Shown: positions 1-6,968, counted from the first letter of the stretch. The stretch is DNA of 35,499 bases from Geosporobacter subterraneus DSM 17957 (GCF_900142145.1 NZ_FQZV01000041.1:1-35499); one strand, 5' to 3'. Translations and numbers: made by a program. Notes: generated by a model not told the origin, from the sequence alone.

Positions 1-186
1 GTATGCCTCCTCACTACCTACTTGTTCAGTAGTGGGCAACTAGGTATTACCCTAGTTGGGTTCCCCCATTCGGAAATCCCCGGATCAATGCCTGCTTGCG
101 GCTTCCCGAGGCTTATCGCAGCTTACCACGTCCTTCTTCGGCTCCTGGTGCCAAGGCATTCGCCCTATGCTCTTTATAACTTGACC
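1..186 (-). rRNA. 23S ribosomal RNA, 5' part
   Basis: Read on the minus strand the segment starts GGTCAAGTTATAAAGAGCAT at 186 and continues with the conserved GGCGAATGCCTTGGCACCAG stretch and the GTGGTAAGCTGCGATAAGCC region typical of the first 190 nt of bacterial 23S rRNA. The gene runs off the left edge. Its 16S and tRNA-Ala partners lie on the same strand at the far right of the window, so the operon is split by the prophage. Confidence 0.95.
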
Positions 187-350
187 AGAAATTGTATTTG
201 TTTTGTGTTGAATGTTGCAGGTTGTATGTTGAATGTTTTGGGGTCTATCTTTTGGGTTTTAACCCCAAAGGCACTCCCTAGAACCTTCAACCTTTCTCCT
301 TCAACTTTCAACCGCTGTTTCTCTTCATTGTTCAGTTTTCAAGGTACATG
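187..350 (-). other. Host 16S-23S spacer, 23S-proximal half
   Basis: No gene is seen here apart from the last codons of the integrase (325-350). On the minus strand it contains TGTACCTTGAAAACTGAACA, a spacer motif common upstream of 23S in Firmicutes. It also holds imperfect 7-base repeats of the GTTGAAA/GTTGAAG type (about 281-312) and related TTGAATGTTG elements (about 208-240). The two sets are partly complementary, so they could form the 23S processing stem. No rho-independent terminator is evident between the integrase stop and 23S. Confidence 0.75.
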
Positions 351-1848
351 TTGGTGGAGGGTTGGACTTCAAAGTCGAACCCTTCACCGGATCAGTCGGG
401 AAGCCGCTGTCCTCTATGTTTACGGTACGCGGCCGCCCGCTTTCATCAATGTAGTTATAGGTAATCGTTATATGATCATCATAGACGAAAACCGCTTTAA
501 CGAAGACGTCAATAATCAATCGCTGGTATTCCGGATCGTCTATGTCACCACCCTTGAACTGGTTTAGCCAGAAGACAACCTGTTCCCTGGTTACCTTTGG
601 TGTGACTATTTCTTCATGGGCGATCCTGGCTTCCAGGTCCTTTTTCTCTTTCTCCAATTCCAACAAGCGCGCCTGTGTGGATTCTGTAAAGATACCGAGT
701 TCAATAGCCTTTATCAGATTAGCGATAGACTTCTTAACGCCTTCCAGTTCTAATTCAAGAGCGCGAAGGACGCTTTTGTCCCGTTCCTGGTTTTGCAGTT
801 CAATAACCCTGTCGGCGATCATTTCGATAACTTCATCAACCAGGACGCGGCGGACGGTTTCTGAAACGACCAGGGTTTCGATCCAGTCTTTACGGACCGG
901 CTTCTTATTACAGCCGCGCCGGCGCTTGGCCTTCGCACACTTATAATAATAATATTTCCTGCCTTTCGTTCTGCTTGTCCCGCTTTCGCCGTTCATATTG
1001 GTTCCACATTTACCACAGAACAGCTTTGTTGAAAGTAAATAGTCCATTTTAGCCGCCGCCCTTGCCGGCGCTTTTTTATTTACGGCCAGCATTTCTTGAA
1101 CCCTTCGGAAAAGGTCTTCGTCTATGATGGCCGGCACGCCGTTTTCAATTATAATGTCGTTCCACTTATAGACGCCGATATATTTTTCATTCCTTAAAAT
1201 CCTATGAAGACTATTCGGGCCAAACTTATTCCCCCGCGACGTTCGGCAACCGCGATTATTTAATTCGGTGATTATTTCGGTTACCGTCTGTCCGTTGGCG
1301 TATCTTTCGAATATTTCCTTGACGATCGCGGCTTCTGCCGGATCGACAACGAACTTCTTGTCAGGTCCTATTTTGTAACCCAGCGCTATATTCCCGCCGG
1401 TGACCTGGCATTTTAACGCGCTTTCCTTCATGCCGCGCTTAATGTTCTGGGAGAGGTTGGCGGAATAATATTCGGCCATTCCTTCCAGCATTGATTCCAG
1501 AATAATACCTTCCGGCGTATCGGATATATTTTCTTTGGCCGATATAACCCTGACACCATTCTTCTTCAGCTTTGCCTTATATATAGCGCTGTCGTATCTG
1601 TTCCGCGCGAAACGGTCCAGCTTCCAGACAATCACCGCTTCAAACTTCCGGCTTTCGCTGTCTGCTATCATGCGAAGAAAATCTGGGCGCTGATCAGTTC
1701 TTCCGGTTAAGGCGCGATCTGTGTAAACGCCTACAATGTTTATGTTATTTCGTTCCGCAAACTCATAGCATTCGCGAAGCTGACCTTCGATAGACTGGTC
1801 TGTCTGGTCAGGCCCTGGCGAATACCTGGCATAGATAACCGCGTTCAT
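325..1848 (-). CDS. int: Large serine recombinase (phage integrase)
   Basis: This 507-residue protein catalyses site-specific integration and, with a directionality factor, excision. The N-terminal resolvase domain (1-145) has YARYS with catalytic Ser10 and the conserved WKLDRFARNR segment near 75-84. A recombinase domain follows (about 150-255), then a zinc ribbon with Cys278, Cys281, Cys304 and Cys313, then a coiled coil (about 350-410). The ATG overlaps the stop of the upstream membrane-protein gene (ATGA), suggesting translational coupling. The left attachment core (351-359) lies inside the gene, so the last nine residues (TCTLKTEQ plus a split codon) are host-encoded. In the excised circle the frame would continue into the right phage end and finish with a different 28-residue tail. 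Family assignment is certain; the tail swap is inferred from the junctions. Confidence 0.96.
   Translation of the reverse strand: MNAVIYARYSPGPDQTDQSIEGQLRECYEFAERNNINIVGVYTDRALTGRTDQRPDFLRMIADSESRKFEAVIVWKLDRFARNRYDSAIYKAKLKKNGVRVISAKENISDTPEGIILESMLEGMAEYYSANLSQNIKRGMKESALKCQVTGGNIALGYKIGPDKKFVVDPAEAAIVKEIFERYANGQTVTEIITELNNRGCRTSRGNKFGPNSLHRILRNEKYIGVYKWNDIIIENGVPAIIDEDLFRRVQEMLAVNKKAPARAAAKMDYLLSTKLFCGKCGTNMNGESGTSRTKGRKYYYYKCAKAKRRRGCNKKPVRKDWIETLVVSETVRRVLVDEVIEMIADRVIELQNQERDKSVLRALELELEGVKKSIANLIKAIELGIFTESTQARLLELEKEKKDLEARIAHEEIVTPKVTREQVVFWLNQFKGGDIDDPEYQRLIIDVFVKAVFVYDDHITITYNYIDESGRPRTVNIEDSGFPTDPVKGSTLKSNPPPTCTLKTEQ
351..359. other. Left attachment site core (23S side)
   Basis: TTGGTGGAG here matches 35145-35153 exactly. 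To its left is host spacer; to its right is phage DNA encoding the integrase C-terminus. Cores this short are usual for large serine recombinases. The core lies inside the integrase reading frame, in the Pro-Pro-Thr codons close to its end. Confidence 0.85.
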
Positions 1849-2504
1849 AGGGAGCCACCACGCCCGTTTAATAGCTCCGCCGCCCTTTCTTCAATCAGCT
1901 TTTCGATTTTTTCTTTTGTAAATGATATGTCCGGCATTTTCTCATTTGACCAATCCACGTCTTTTTCTAATATCAGGAATATTCTATGTTGCTGGGCGGA
2001 AATTGCTTCGTCGATTTTATCATCTTCTCTTTCAAATGCTTCCAGCATATTTATTATCTTCATCAACCGGTCTTTTCTGCCTTTTGTTGTTTTCAATGCC
2101 TGGGCTGATTGTATTTCCTTTTCTATGACTTTCGGTAGAATGTCACAAAATAGGCTGACATTATCGAATTGTTCAAAACCACCTGACAGAGAAATTATAT
2201 TCCTTGCCGTCCTTTCTACGTCTGAATACCTTTGGAGGAATGTCTGAATGCTTTTCGTGTTTTTCATGATGTCAACAGATTCAGAATAAATCTGCTTTTC
2301 GCGAGCAATCCGTTGTAGTGTTATGGGATCTATCTTTGCCTTTGTCGCCTTGGAACTCACCTTTATAAAGAACGGTATTAGTCCAGGAATCGCAACAATT
2401 AAAAAAATATAATCTACAGCAAACGCACCGGGTATGCAGAACAAAATCCATAAAACCCCTACCACACGCAGTGCATATATTGCAAACTTCTTTACACTTG
2501 CCAT
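1845..2504 (-). CDS. Two-helix membrane protein of the lysogeny operon
   Basis: This 219-residue protein is not assigned to a family. Residues about 7-29 and 31-49 are two closely spaced hydrophobic segments, followed by a charged, helix-rich cytoplasmic region (about 50-219) with heptad-like character. A strong ribosome binding site (AAAGGAGG, 8 nt upstream) fixes the ATG at 2504. It lies between repressor and integrase and overlaps the integrase start by 4 nt, so it should be expressed in the lysogen. That position is often used for superinfection exclusion, immunity or other lysogenic conversion genes, but nothing in the sequence proves such a role here. Confidence 0.8.
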   Translation of the reverse strand: MASVKKFAIYALRVVGVLWILFCIPGAFAVDYIFLIVAIPGLIPFFIKVSSKATKAKIDPITLQRIAREKQIYSESVDIMKNTKSIQTFLQRYSDVERTARNIISLSGGFEQFDNVSLFCDILPKVIEKEIQSAQALKTTKGRKDRLMKIINMLEAFEREDDKIDEAISAQQHRIFLILEKDVDWSNEKMPDISFTKEKIEKLIEERAAELLNGRGGSL

Positions 2505-2539
2505 ATATACCTCCTTTCAGACCGCTTCGGTGGTCTTTT

Positions 2540-2935
2540 TTATTTGTTCTGCTTCTCTTTTAATTCATTAGCGTAAACAAGTACCTTCGCCTGATTCATA
2601 GCATTAAGTTCAGCAAATATGTTCAAGAGTTCTATTTCATTAGCGGTCAAAAATCTTTCTGACCCGTTGATAATAGTTACCGGCGCATGAGCGTGTCCAA
2701 TAATTCCGTTATTTGTATGAACATTACCCGTCACAACTTCCTGTCCTCCAGCAAGATAGTCAACTGACACCCCTATTATTTCAGCCGCTTTAATCAGGTT
2801 AGGTCCTTTAGGTTCGGTTTTCCCGTTCGCCCAATCTGAAACTGTCGACGCAGAAACCCCCAGTTTTTTAGCTAATTCCTTCTGACTTATCCCTTTTTGT
2901 TTTGCCACCAAAACAAGTCTTTCTCCTGGTTTCAC
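2540..2935 (-). CDS. XRE-family phage repressor
   Basis: This DNA-binding regulator of about 131 residues is the likely lysogeny repressor. Residues about 5-60 form a Cro/C1-type helix-turn-helix (GISQKELAKKLGVSASTVSD, then WANGKTEP). The C-terminal half is short and lacks a LexA-like Ser-Lys peptidase, so simple RecA-stimulated self-cleavage is unlikely. I chose the GTG at 2935 because AAGGTGG ends 8 nt upstream; an in-frame GTG at 2947 overlaps that ribosome binding site. It is transcribed leftward ahead of the membrane protein and integrase, probably from the promoter at 3106-3134. Its presumed targets are the repeated ATTCGGTTTAC-type sites between 2961 and 3125. Confidence 0.9.
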   Translation of the reverse strand: MKPGERLVLVAKQKGISQKELAKKLGVSASTVSDWANGKTEPKGPNLIKAAEIIGVSVDYLAGGQEVVTGNVHTNNGIIGHAHAPVTIINGSERFLTANEIELLNIFAELNAMNQAKVLVYANELKEKQNK

Positions 2936-2960
2936 TAAACACACCACCTTAACTAAAAAA

Positions 2961-3125
2961 ATTCGGTTAATACTATTGACAATTCAAGTAAACCGAATTA
3001 TAATAAGGTTAACCCTATGAAATTAGGGCAAACAAAATCAGCCAACAGAAAAGCACACATCTGTCGGATTCGGTTTAACTTATAAAATAGGTCTTCATCA
3101 ACTCTATTATATAAGTAAACCGAAG
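2961..3125. promoter_or_regulatory. Genetic switch: four repeated operator half-sites
   Basis: Four copies of a roughly 11-bp element are present: ATTCGGTTAAT at 2961, its inverse GTAAACCGAAT at 2988-2998, ATTCGGTTTAAC at 3068-3079, and the inverse GTAAACCGAAG at 3115-3125. They form two inverted pairs. The second member of each pair lies exactly in a promoter spacer, so repressor binding would block polymerase. A perfect palindrome GGTTAACC (3007-3014) lies just past the rightward -10. That the repressor at 2540-2935 binds here is inferred. Confidence 0.75.
2976..3004 (+). promoter_or_regulatory. Rightward early promoter
   Basis: TTGACA (2976-2981), a 17-nt spacer and TATAAT (2999-3004) make a perfect sigma-70/SigA consensus promoter directed toward the excisionase-like gene and the early operon. 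The spacer contains an operator half-site (2988-2998). Confidence 0.88.
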
Positions 3126-3134
3126 TAAAGTCAA
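3106..3134 (-). promoter_or_regulatory. Leftward lysogeny promoter
   Basis: On the minus strand TTGACT (3134-3129), a 17-nt spacer and TATAAT (3111-3106) form a near-perfect SigA promoter aimed at the repressor-membrane protein-integrase operon. Its spacer carries an operator half-site (3115-3125). It faces the rightward promoter about 100 bp away, so the two transcripts overlap head-on. Confidence 0.83.
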
Positions 3135-3152
3135 CAGAAAGGAGGTTAAAAA

Positions 3153-3323
3153 ATGGAAAAATACCTGACCTGTGAGCAGGTAGCCGAAAGATACGGCGTC
3201 AAGGTTATAACCGTTTGGGCTTGGATACGCGAAAAAAAATTGCCTGCAATCAGGATCGGTAAGGGCTATCGCGTGAAGCCGGAAGACCTGGAAGCCTTTG
3301 AAGAAGCAAGGCGAACAAAATAA
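3153..3323 (+). CDS. Excisionase-like MerR-type HTH protein
   Basis: This 56-residue protein carries a single winged-helix DNA-binding domain of the HTH_17/excisionase family. It reads YLTCEQVAERYGVKVITVW, then AWIREKKLPAIRIGKGYRV, the usual pattern ending in a wing and a 'KPEDLEAF' helix. A strong ribosome binding site (AAAGGAGG) lies 8-9 nt upstream of the ATG. It is the first gene after the switch on the rightward early transcript. That is the usual place for an excisionase, recombination directionality factor or Cro-like regulator; which of these it is cannot be read from the sequence. Confidence 0.85.
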   Translation: MEKYLTCEQVAERYGVKVITVWAWIREKKLPAIRIGKGYRVKPEDLEAFEEARRTK

Positions 3324-3340
3324 AAAAAGGGGGGTCGCTT

Positions 3341-3496
3341 GTGGGACAAGCACAGACAATCTATATACCGAACTATCAACTTGATCGCCTGGCGAAGCCG
3401 TTAATCGTCGCTGTAGCTGAATACTTTAGTGACCCAGAGGTCAACAAACGGTTTGAAGAATGGAAGCGTGAACGCGAAAAGGAGGGGGTTGAATAG
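3341..3496 (+). CDS. Small early protein, unknown function
   Basis: A 51-residue open frame starts at GTG after a G-rich ribosome binding site (AAAGGGGGG) and ends with a basic and acidic helix (KRFEEWKREREKE). I do not recognise a family. It sits tightly between the excisionase-like gene and the next gene, with 17 nt upstream and 2 nt downstream, and its frame is continuous, which supports a real gene. Confidence 0.6.
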   Translation: MGQAQTIYIPNYQLDRLAKPLIVAVAEYFSDPEVNKRFEEWKREREKEGVE

Positions 3497-3498
3497 GA

Positions 3499-3879
3499 AT
3501 GCCTATTAAATGGTATGTGTCGCCATACTCTGAATTTGAAACGGCGCCAGATTCAAAAAAACTTTATATAACCGTAACCAGAAACACGTTTCGATTTAAT
3601 TCGTATGCCAGGGACGCGTTTGGTTTCCACGACCGTGTCATTATAGGGGTTGACGAAGATTCAAAAAGAATTTTCCTTATGCCAGGGGAAAACGGTCGTG
3701 GAATGGCCGGATTTATGTACGGTTGCCAGTATGAAGTAAGTGCAAGAAAAATTATAAATAGCCTTCACATTGCCATTAACAAAAAGTATCCAGCAAGAAT
3801 CGAAGATGGCATAATCAGCTTTTATTACGAAAAAGAGGAAGGCGGTGATCATCCTGAAACGACTTTGGCAGAAACATAA
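3499..3879 (+). CDS. Early phage protein, unknown function
   Basis: This 126-residue protein starts at the ATG just after the preceding stop, with GGAGGGGG about 11 nt upstream. The sequence alternates beta-like segments (KLYITVTRNTFRFN; RVIIGVDEDSKRIFLMP) with a helical C-terminal half, giving a small globular cytoplasmic protein. No signal peptide, membrane segment or catalytic motif is visible. It belongs to the early rightward operon and overlaps the next gene by 35 nt. Confidence 0.72.
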   Translation: MPIKWYVSPYSEFETAPDSKKLYITVTRNTFRFNSYARDAFGFHDRVIIGVDEDSKRIFLMPGENGRGMAGFMYGCQYEVSARKIINSLHIAINKKYPARIEDGIISFYYEKEEGGDHPETTLAET

Positions 3880-4162
3880 AAAGAAAGTGTTCGGATCTTT
3901 CGCCTTCCTTATGTTCTTTCTTATGTACGGGACTGTTGGAGCGGTTGAATGTGACACGCTTCCCCTTTTCGAAGGAACTATCAGGTCAATAATCTTCCTG
4001 GCCTTGTGGGTCCTCTTTACTTACCTGGCCGGAGGGTTTGAAGAATATTCGGAAAGGAGGGACAAGCAGTATGAAGTACAAGCCGAAGACGCTTTCGCCG
4101 GTTCAGGTCGCACAGGTCGTCAAAGCCCTTCTGCTTCTGGGCGAAGAACATATCACTATTGA
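3845..4162 (+). CDS. Small membrane protein, early operon
   Basis: This 105-residue frame begins at GTG (ribosome binding site GAGGAAGG). A basic N-terminus (RLWQKHKKK) precedes a hydrophobic segment at about 16-33 (FGSFAFLMFFLMYGTVGA), and a second hydrophobic segment follows at about 46-63, suggesting two membrane helices. The polar tail from residue about 75 is encoded in DNA that also encodes the start of the next gene in another frame. The tail may therefore carry little selection. Function unknown. Confidence 0.6.
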   Translation: MIILKRLWQKHKKKVFGSFAFLMFFLMYGTVGAVECDTLPLFEGTIRSIIFLALWVLFTYLAGGFEEYSERRDKQYEVQAEDAFAGSGRTGRQSPSASGRRTYHY

Positions 4163-4232
4163 AACAGTAGAAAAAGACCGCTACGCAATCACCACAAAGC
4201 GCAACGGTCCTAACCCTAAAGAAAAGAATTAA
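4071..4232 (+). CDS. Small early protein, unknown function
   Basis: This 53-residue protein starts at ATG 4071, 10 nt after a perfect AAAGGAGG. A longer in-frame start at 4038 has no ribosome binding site and is less likely. It begins KYKPKTLSPVQVAQVVKALL and ends with a lysine-rich tail. It overlaps the preceding membrane-protein frame by 92 nt. I see no known domain. Confidence 0.65.
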   Translation: MKYKPKTLSPVQVAQVVKALLLLGEEHITIETVEKDRYAITTKRNGPNPKEKN

Positions 4233-4271
4233 GTTTTATTTCATTCTATCGAATTAAAGGAGGTTTTTCAA

Positions 4272-4520
4272 GTGTTGAATCTATATGATACCGAAGCCGT
4301 AAAGGCTTTCATCTTCGATATTCTGGTCGAAAACCAGGAACTTAAAAAGCAATTACAAACCGCCCAAACTTCTTCTGATATGTGGTTTAAGGACTACCAG
4401 ACACAAAGAGATCGCGCCGATAAGGCCGAAGCACGCGTCGCCGAATTGAAACAGCAGATCGCAAAGCTGACCGCCGGCCAGACCCAGGAAGGGGGCAAGG
4501 ACAATGATCATAACGAATAA
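4272..4520 (+). CDS. Coiled-coil early protein, unknown function
   Basis: This 82-residue protein starts at GTG with AAAGGAGG about 8 nt upstream. Residues about 10-70 form a long charged helix (ENQELKKQLQTAQ; DRADKAEARVAELKQQIAKL), so it is probably a dimeric coiled coil. It overlaps the start of the nuclease gene by 17 nt, which suggests translational coupling and perhaps a shared task, although no function can be assigned. Confidence 0.72.
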   Translation: MLNLYDTEAVKAFIFDILVENQELKKQLQTAQTSSDMWFKDYQTQRDRADKAEARVAELKQQIAKLTAGQTQEGGKDNDHNE

Positions 4521-5388
4521 ATTCAACCTTCCCGCCCCTTTTGTCAGCCTGGCCCAGCGTGACTATATCTTTGAGCCAAACGAATATCGCGTCACTTCCC
4601 TTCTAAAAGGCGTCAGGGAAACGATCCTGGAACGCAGACACCACGAAAAGATCGAGCGTGACGTGTCGGATATGGTCTGGCTGTTGTTCGGAACCGCCGT
4701 CCATGCCGTTCTTGAAAGGCACGAGGAAGGCGAACACGAACTGAAGGAAGAACGCATTAAAATTCCTTTTGGTAATTATATTCTGTCCGGTCAGTTTGAC
4801 CTTTATAACGACAAAACAAAAATAGTTACCGATTACAAGACCGCTTCGGTCTGGAAGATCATATTCGGAGATTTTGAGGACTGGCGCCGTCAGCTTCTTA
4901 TTTACTGCTATATGTTACGCAAGATCGGATTTGACGCCCAGGGCGCCCAGGTGGTGGCCTTCCTAAAAGACCACAGCAAGCGCGACGCTAAAATCAAGGC
5001 CGATTATCCGCCTTATCCTGTCCAAACTGTAAAGTTTACCTTTACCGACGCTGACTTTGCCGAGTGTGAAGAATGGCTGACAGCTAAATTCAAGGAAATC
5101 GCGGCCGCTGAAAAACTACCAGACGACGAACTTCCGATCTGTACGCCAGAAGAAAGGTTTAACAGCGGCGACAAGTTCGCGGTTCTGAGAAAAGGCCGTA
5201 AGACCGCCCTTCGCGTCCTTGACAGCATGGAGGAAGCTAAACAATGGATGTCCGAAAATGGCGGCGACGAAATTCAGGTCCGCCCTGGTGAGGACAAGAA
5301 GTGCATTGATTACTGCGCGGCTTGTGAATTTTGTAATTACTACAGGGAAAAGGTGGTGAACGGTAATGGCGGAAGTAAAGCAGTTTGA
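4504..5388 (+). CDS. PD-(D/E)XK exonuclease-like protein
   Basis: This 294-residue protein belongs to the PD-(D/E)XK nuclease superfamily (RecB/Cas4-like). The metal-binding and catalytic signature is visible: His67 in GTAVHAVLE, Asp99 in SGQFDLYND, and Asp110 with Lys112 in VTDYKTAS. A cysteine cluster near the C-terminus (Cys267, Cys271, Cys274, Cys277, with Cys213 upstream) could bind zinc or an iron-sulphur centre. It overlaps the next gene, a Rad52-like annealing protein. Such nuclease plus annealase pairs form phage recombination modules that resect ends and anneal single strands, as in the lambda Red type. The substrate is inferred from this pairing. Confidence 0.86.
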   Translation: MIITNKFNLPAPFVSLAQRDYIFEPNEYRVTSLLKGVRETILERRHHEKIERDVSDMVWLLFGTAVHAVLERHEEGEHELKEERIKIPFGNYILSGQFDLYNDKTKIVTDYKTASVWKIIFGDFEDWRRQLLIYCYMLRKIGFDAQGAQVVAFLKDHSKRDAKIKADYPPYPVQTVKFTFTDADFAECEEWLTAKFKEIAAAEKLPDDELPICTPEERFNSGDKFAVLRKGRKTALRVLDSMEEAKQWMSENGGDEIQVRPGEDKKCIDYCAACEFCNYYREKVVNGNGGSKAV

Positions 5389-6121
5389 AATTCCTTTGCT
5401 GTCTGCCAAAGATGTTGAATGTCGTGTTCAGAGTGTCAGCAAGAATAAAGCCGGCCGCGTCGGCGCTGTGTTGCTGATTTATAAAGACGCCCGCGTCGAT
5501 ATGCGGATTCTTGACCAAGTCTTCGGACCTTCCAACTGGCAAAGAACCCATGAGGTTATAAACGGAAACCTGTTTTGTAATATCGACATCTGGGACGACA
5601 CGAAGAAAGCCTGGATCAGAAAACAGGACGTCGGCGTCGAGAGTAACACCGAAAAGGAAAAAGGCCAGGCTTCGGACGCCTTTAAGCGCGCTGGTTTCAA
5701 CGTGGGGATCGGCCGTGAACTTTACACCGCCCCTTTCATCTACGTTGAACTTGTGGATTCTGAATATTACGTCGAAAGGCAAGGCCAAAAGGAAATTTAC
5801 AGATGTTTTCCGAGTACGCGCTTTTCTGTGGCCCATATCGGCTATAACGACCGCCGCGAAATATCAGAACTGGTTATTGTAGACCGAAACGGCAATGTCA
5901 GGTTTGATATGAACGCCCAGAAAACAACCACAAACGCGCCAGGACCTTCAGCTAATACAAACGCCCAGGCAGGAAGACAAACGGCCCAGCAGGCCCCACA
6001 GGGAGCGTCCAGCGGCCCCGTTTGCCCTGAATGTGGTGGTCCCATATCTTCAGCCGAACAGCAGTATTCCATGAAGAAGTATGGCCGCGAATTGTGCCGT
6101 TCCTGCCAGAGAAAAGCGTAA
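5366..6121 (+). CDS. Rad52/Sak-type single-strand annealing protein
   Basis: This 251-residue protein shows the Rad52/22-like annealing domain at about 10-165. It includes the signature run QDVGVESNTEKEKGQASDAF followed by KRAGFNVGIGRELY, which resembles the family's conserved alanine/lysine helix. A low-complexity Gln/Ala/Pro linker (about 190-215) leads to a C-terminal zinc-finger-like element (CPECGG and CRSC). It should promote annealing of complementary single strands during phage replication and recombination, acting with the overlapping upstream nuclease and the downstream SSB. The start overlaps the nuclease gene by 23 nt, with GGTGG-type spacing upstream. Confidence 0.88.
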   Translation: MAEVKQFEIPLLSAKDVECRVQSVSKNKAGRVGAVLLIYKDARVDMRILDQVFGPSNWQRTHEVINGNLFCNIDIWDDTKKAWIRKQDVGVESNTEKEKGQASDAFKRAGFNVGIGRELYTAPFIYVELVDSEYYVERQGQKEIYRCFPSTRFSVAHIGYNDRREISELVIVDRNGNVRFDMNAQKTTTNAPGPSANTNAQAGRQTAQQAPQGASSGPVCPECGGPISSAEQQYSMKKYGRELCRSCQRKA

Positions 6122-6151
6122 TTATTCTAATGGTCGAAAGGGGGTGTATCA

Positions 6152-6964
6152 ATGTATACAGGAATATACGATTCATTCTGGACAGATAGGAAAGTAGAGG
6201 ATTTGCCCGACGAAGCAAAACTATTATTTCTCTACCTAATCACCTGCCCGCACCGAAACATTATCGGCTTTTATCGTCTGCCCAAAAAGTACATTGCGGC
6301 AGATTTAGGATGGAGTGTCGAAAGGGTTTCGAAAGTGTTAGGAACGCTATGCGAAGTCGGTTTGATAGGCTATGATGAAGCCGTTTCTATTGTACTGGTT
6401 CGAAAGTTTCTTCGTCATAATGCTATCGAAAACCCTAATATGCAAAAAGCGGCAGTTAAAAAAATAAATGAACTTGAAGATAATTGCCTTTTTGACGACT
6501 TTTTAACCTTTATTCAAACGTTAGAAAAGCCTTTACAAAGAGTTGAGGAAGCAGTTAAGAAACGGTTACATAAAGGGTTGCGAAATACAGAACCAGAACC
6601 AGAAGAAGAACCAGAACCAGAAGAAGAAACAGAAAGTATGCACGGAGCGGAAGCCGCTCCATGCCAGCCGACAGCGCCTCCTATTATTACACTGACGTTA
6701 AATGATAAAACCGAATATCCGGTTACGGAAGAACAAGTCGAGGAGTGGACAAAGCTATATCCGGCTGTTGATGTCATGCAGGAACTTCGAAAAATGAAGG
6801 GTTGGCTTGACGCTAACCCTTCAAAGCGAAAAACCAAAAAGGGGATTCTTCGGTTTATCAATAACTGGCTATCAAAAGAACAGGACCGCGGAGGTTATAA
6901 AGCAAGACCGTCCCCTCCTGCATTTAAGAACTACGACGACGGAGAAGACTTCCTAAAGGGGTGA
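6152..6964 (+). CDS. Phage replication initiator (DnaD/replisome organiser-like)
   Basis: This 270-residue protein is the likely origin-binding initiator. The N-terminal region (1-115) resembles winged-helix phage initiators (FWTDRKVEDLPDEAKLLFLY, and GWSVERVSKVLGTL as the helix-turn-helix). An acidic repeat linker (EPEPEEE twice) separates it from a C-terminal helical domain (about 185-250; EEWTKLYPAVDVMQELRKMK, KKGILRFINNWLSKEQ). That kind of domain is typically used to recruit the helicase loader. The ribosome binding site is AAAGGGGG, and the DnaC-like gene follows 4 nt downstream. Repeats inside the gene (6591-6626) may be part of the origin. Confidence 0.83.
   Translation: MYTGIYDSFWTDRKVEDLPDEAKLLFLYLITCPHRNIIGFYRLPKKYIAADLGWSVERVSKVLGTLCEVGLIGYDEAVSIVLVRKFLRHNAIENPNMQKAAVKKINELEDNCLFDDFLTFIQTLEKPLQRVEEAVKKRLHKGLRNTEPEPEEEPEPEEETESMHGAEAAPCQPTAPPIITLTLNDKTEYPVTEEQVEEWTKLYPAVDVMQELRKMKGWLDANPSKRKTKKGILRFINNWLSKEQDRGGYKARPSPPAFKNYDDGEDFLKG
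6591..6626 (+). repeat. Two perfect tandem 18-bp repeats in the initiator gene
   Basis: AACCAGAACCAGAAGAAG occurs twice head to tail (6591-6608 and 6609-6626) with a partial third copy after it. It encodes the repeated acidic linker. Phage initiator genes often hold the origin as internal iterons, so this is a candidate origin. Simple expansion of a linker is the alternative explanation. Confidence 0.55.
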
Positions 6965-6968
6965 TGGT

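Noticed and set aside
22-567. 181-residue plus-strand open frame at the left edge
   Set aside because: It covers the 23S rRNA 5' end, the spacer and the integrase complement; it is a chance frame.
6589-6640. CRISPR-like repeats
   Set aside because: The repeats are contiguous without spacers, lie in a coding frame and encode an acidic linker. No CRISPR array is seen in the window.
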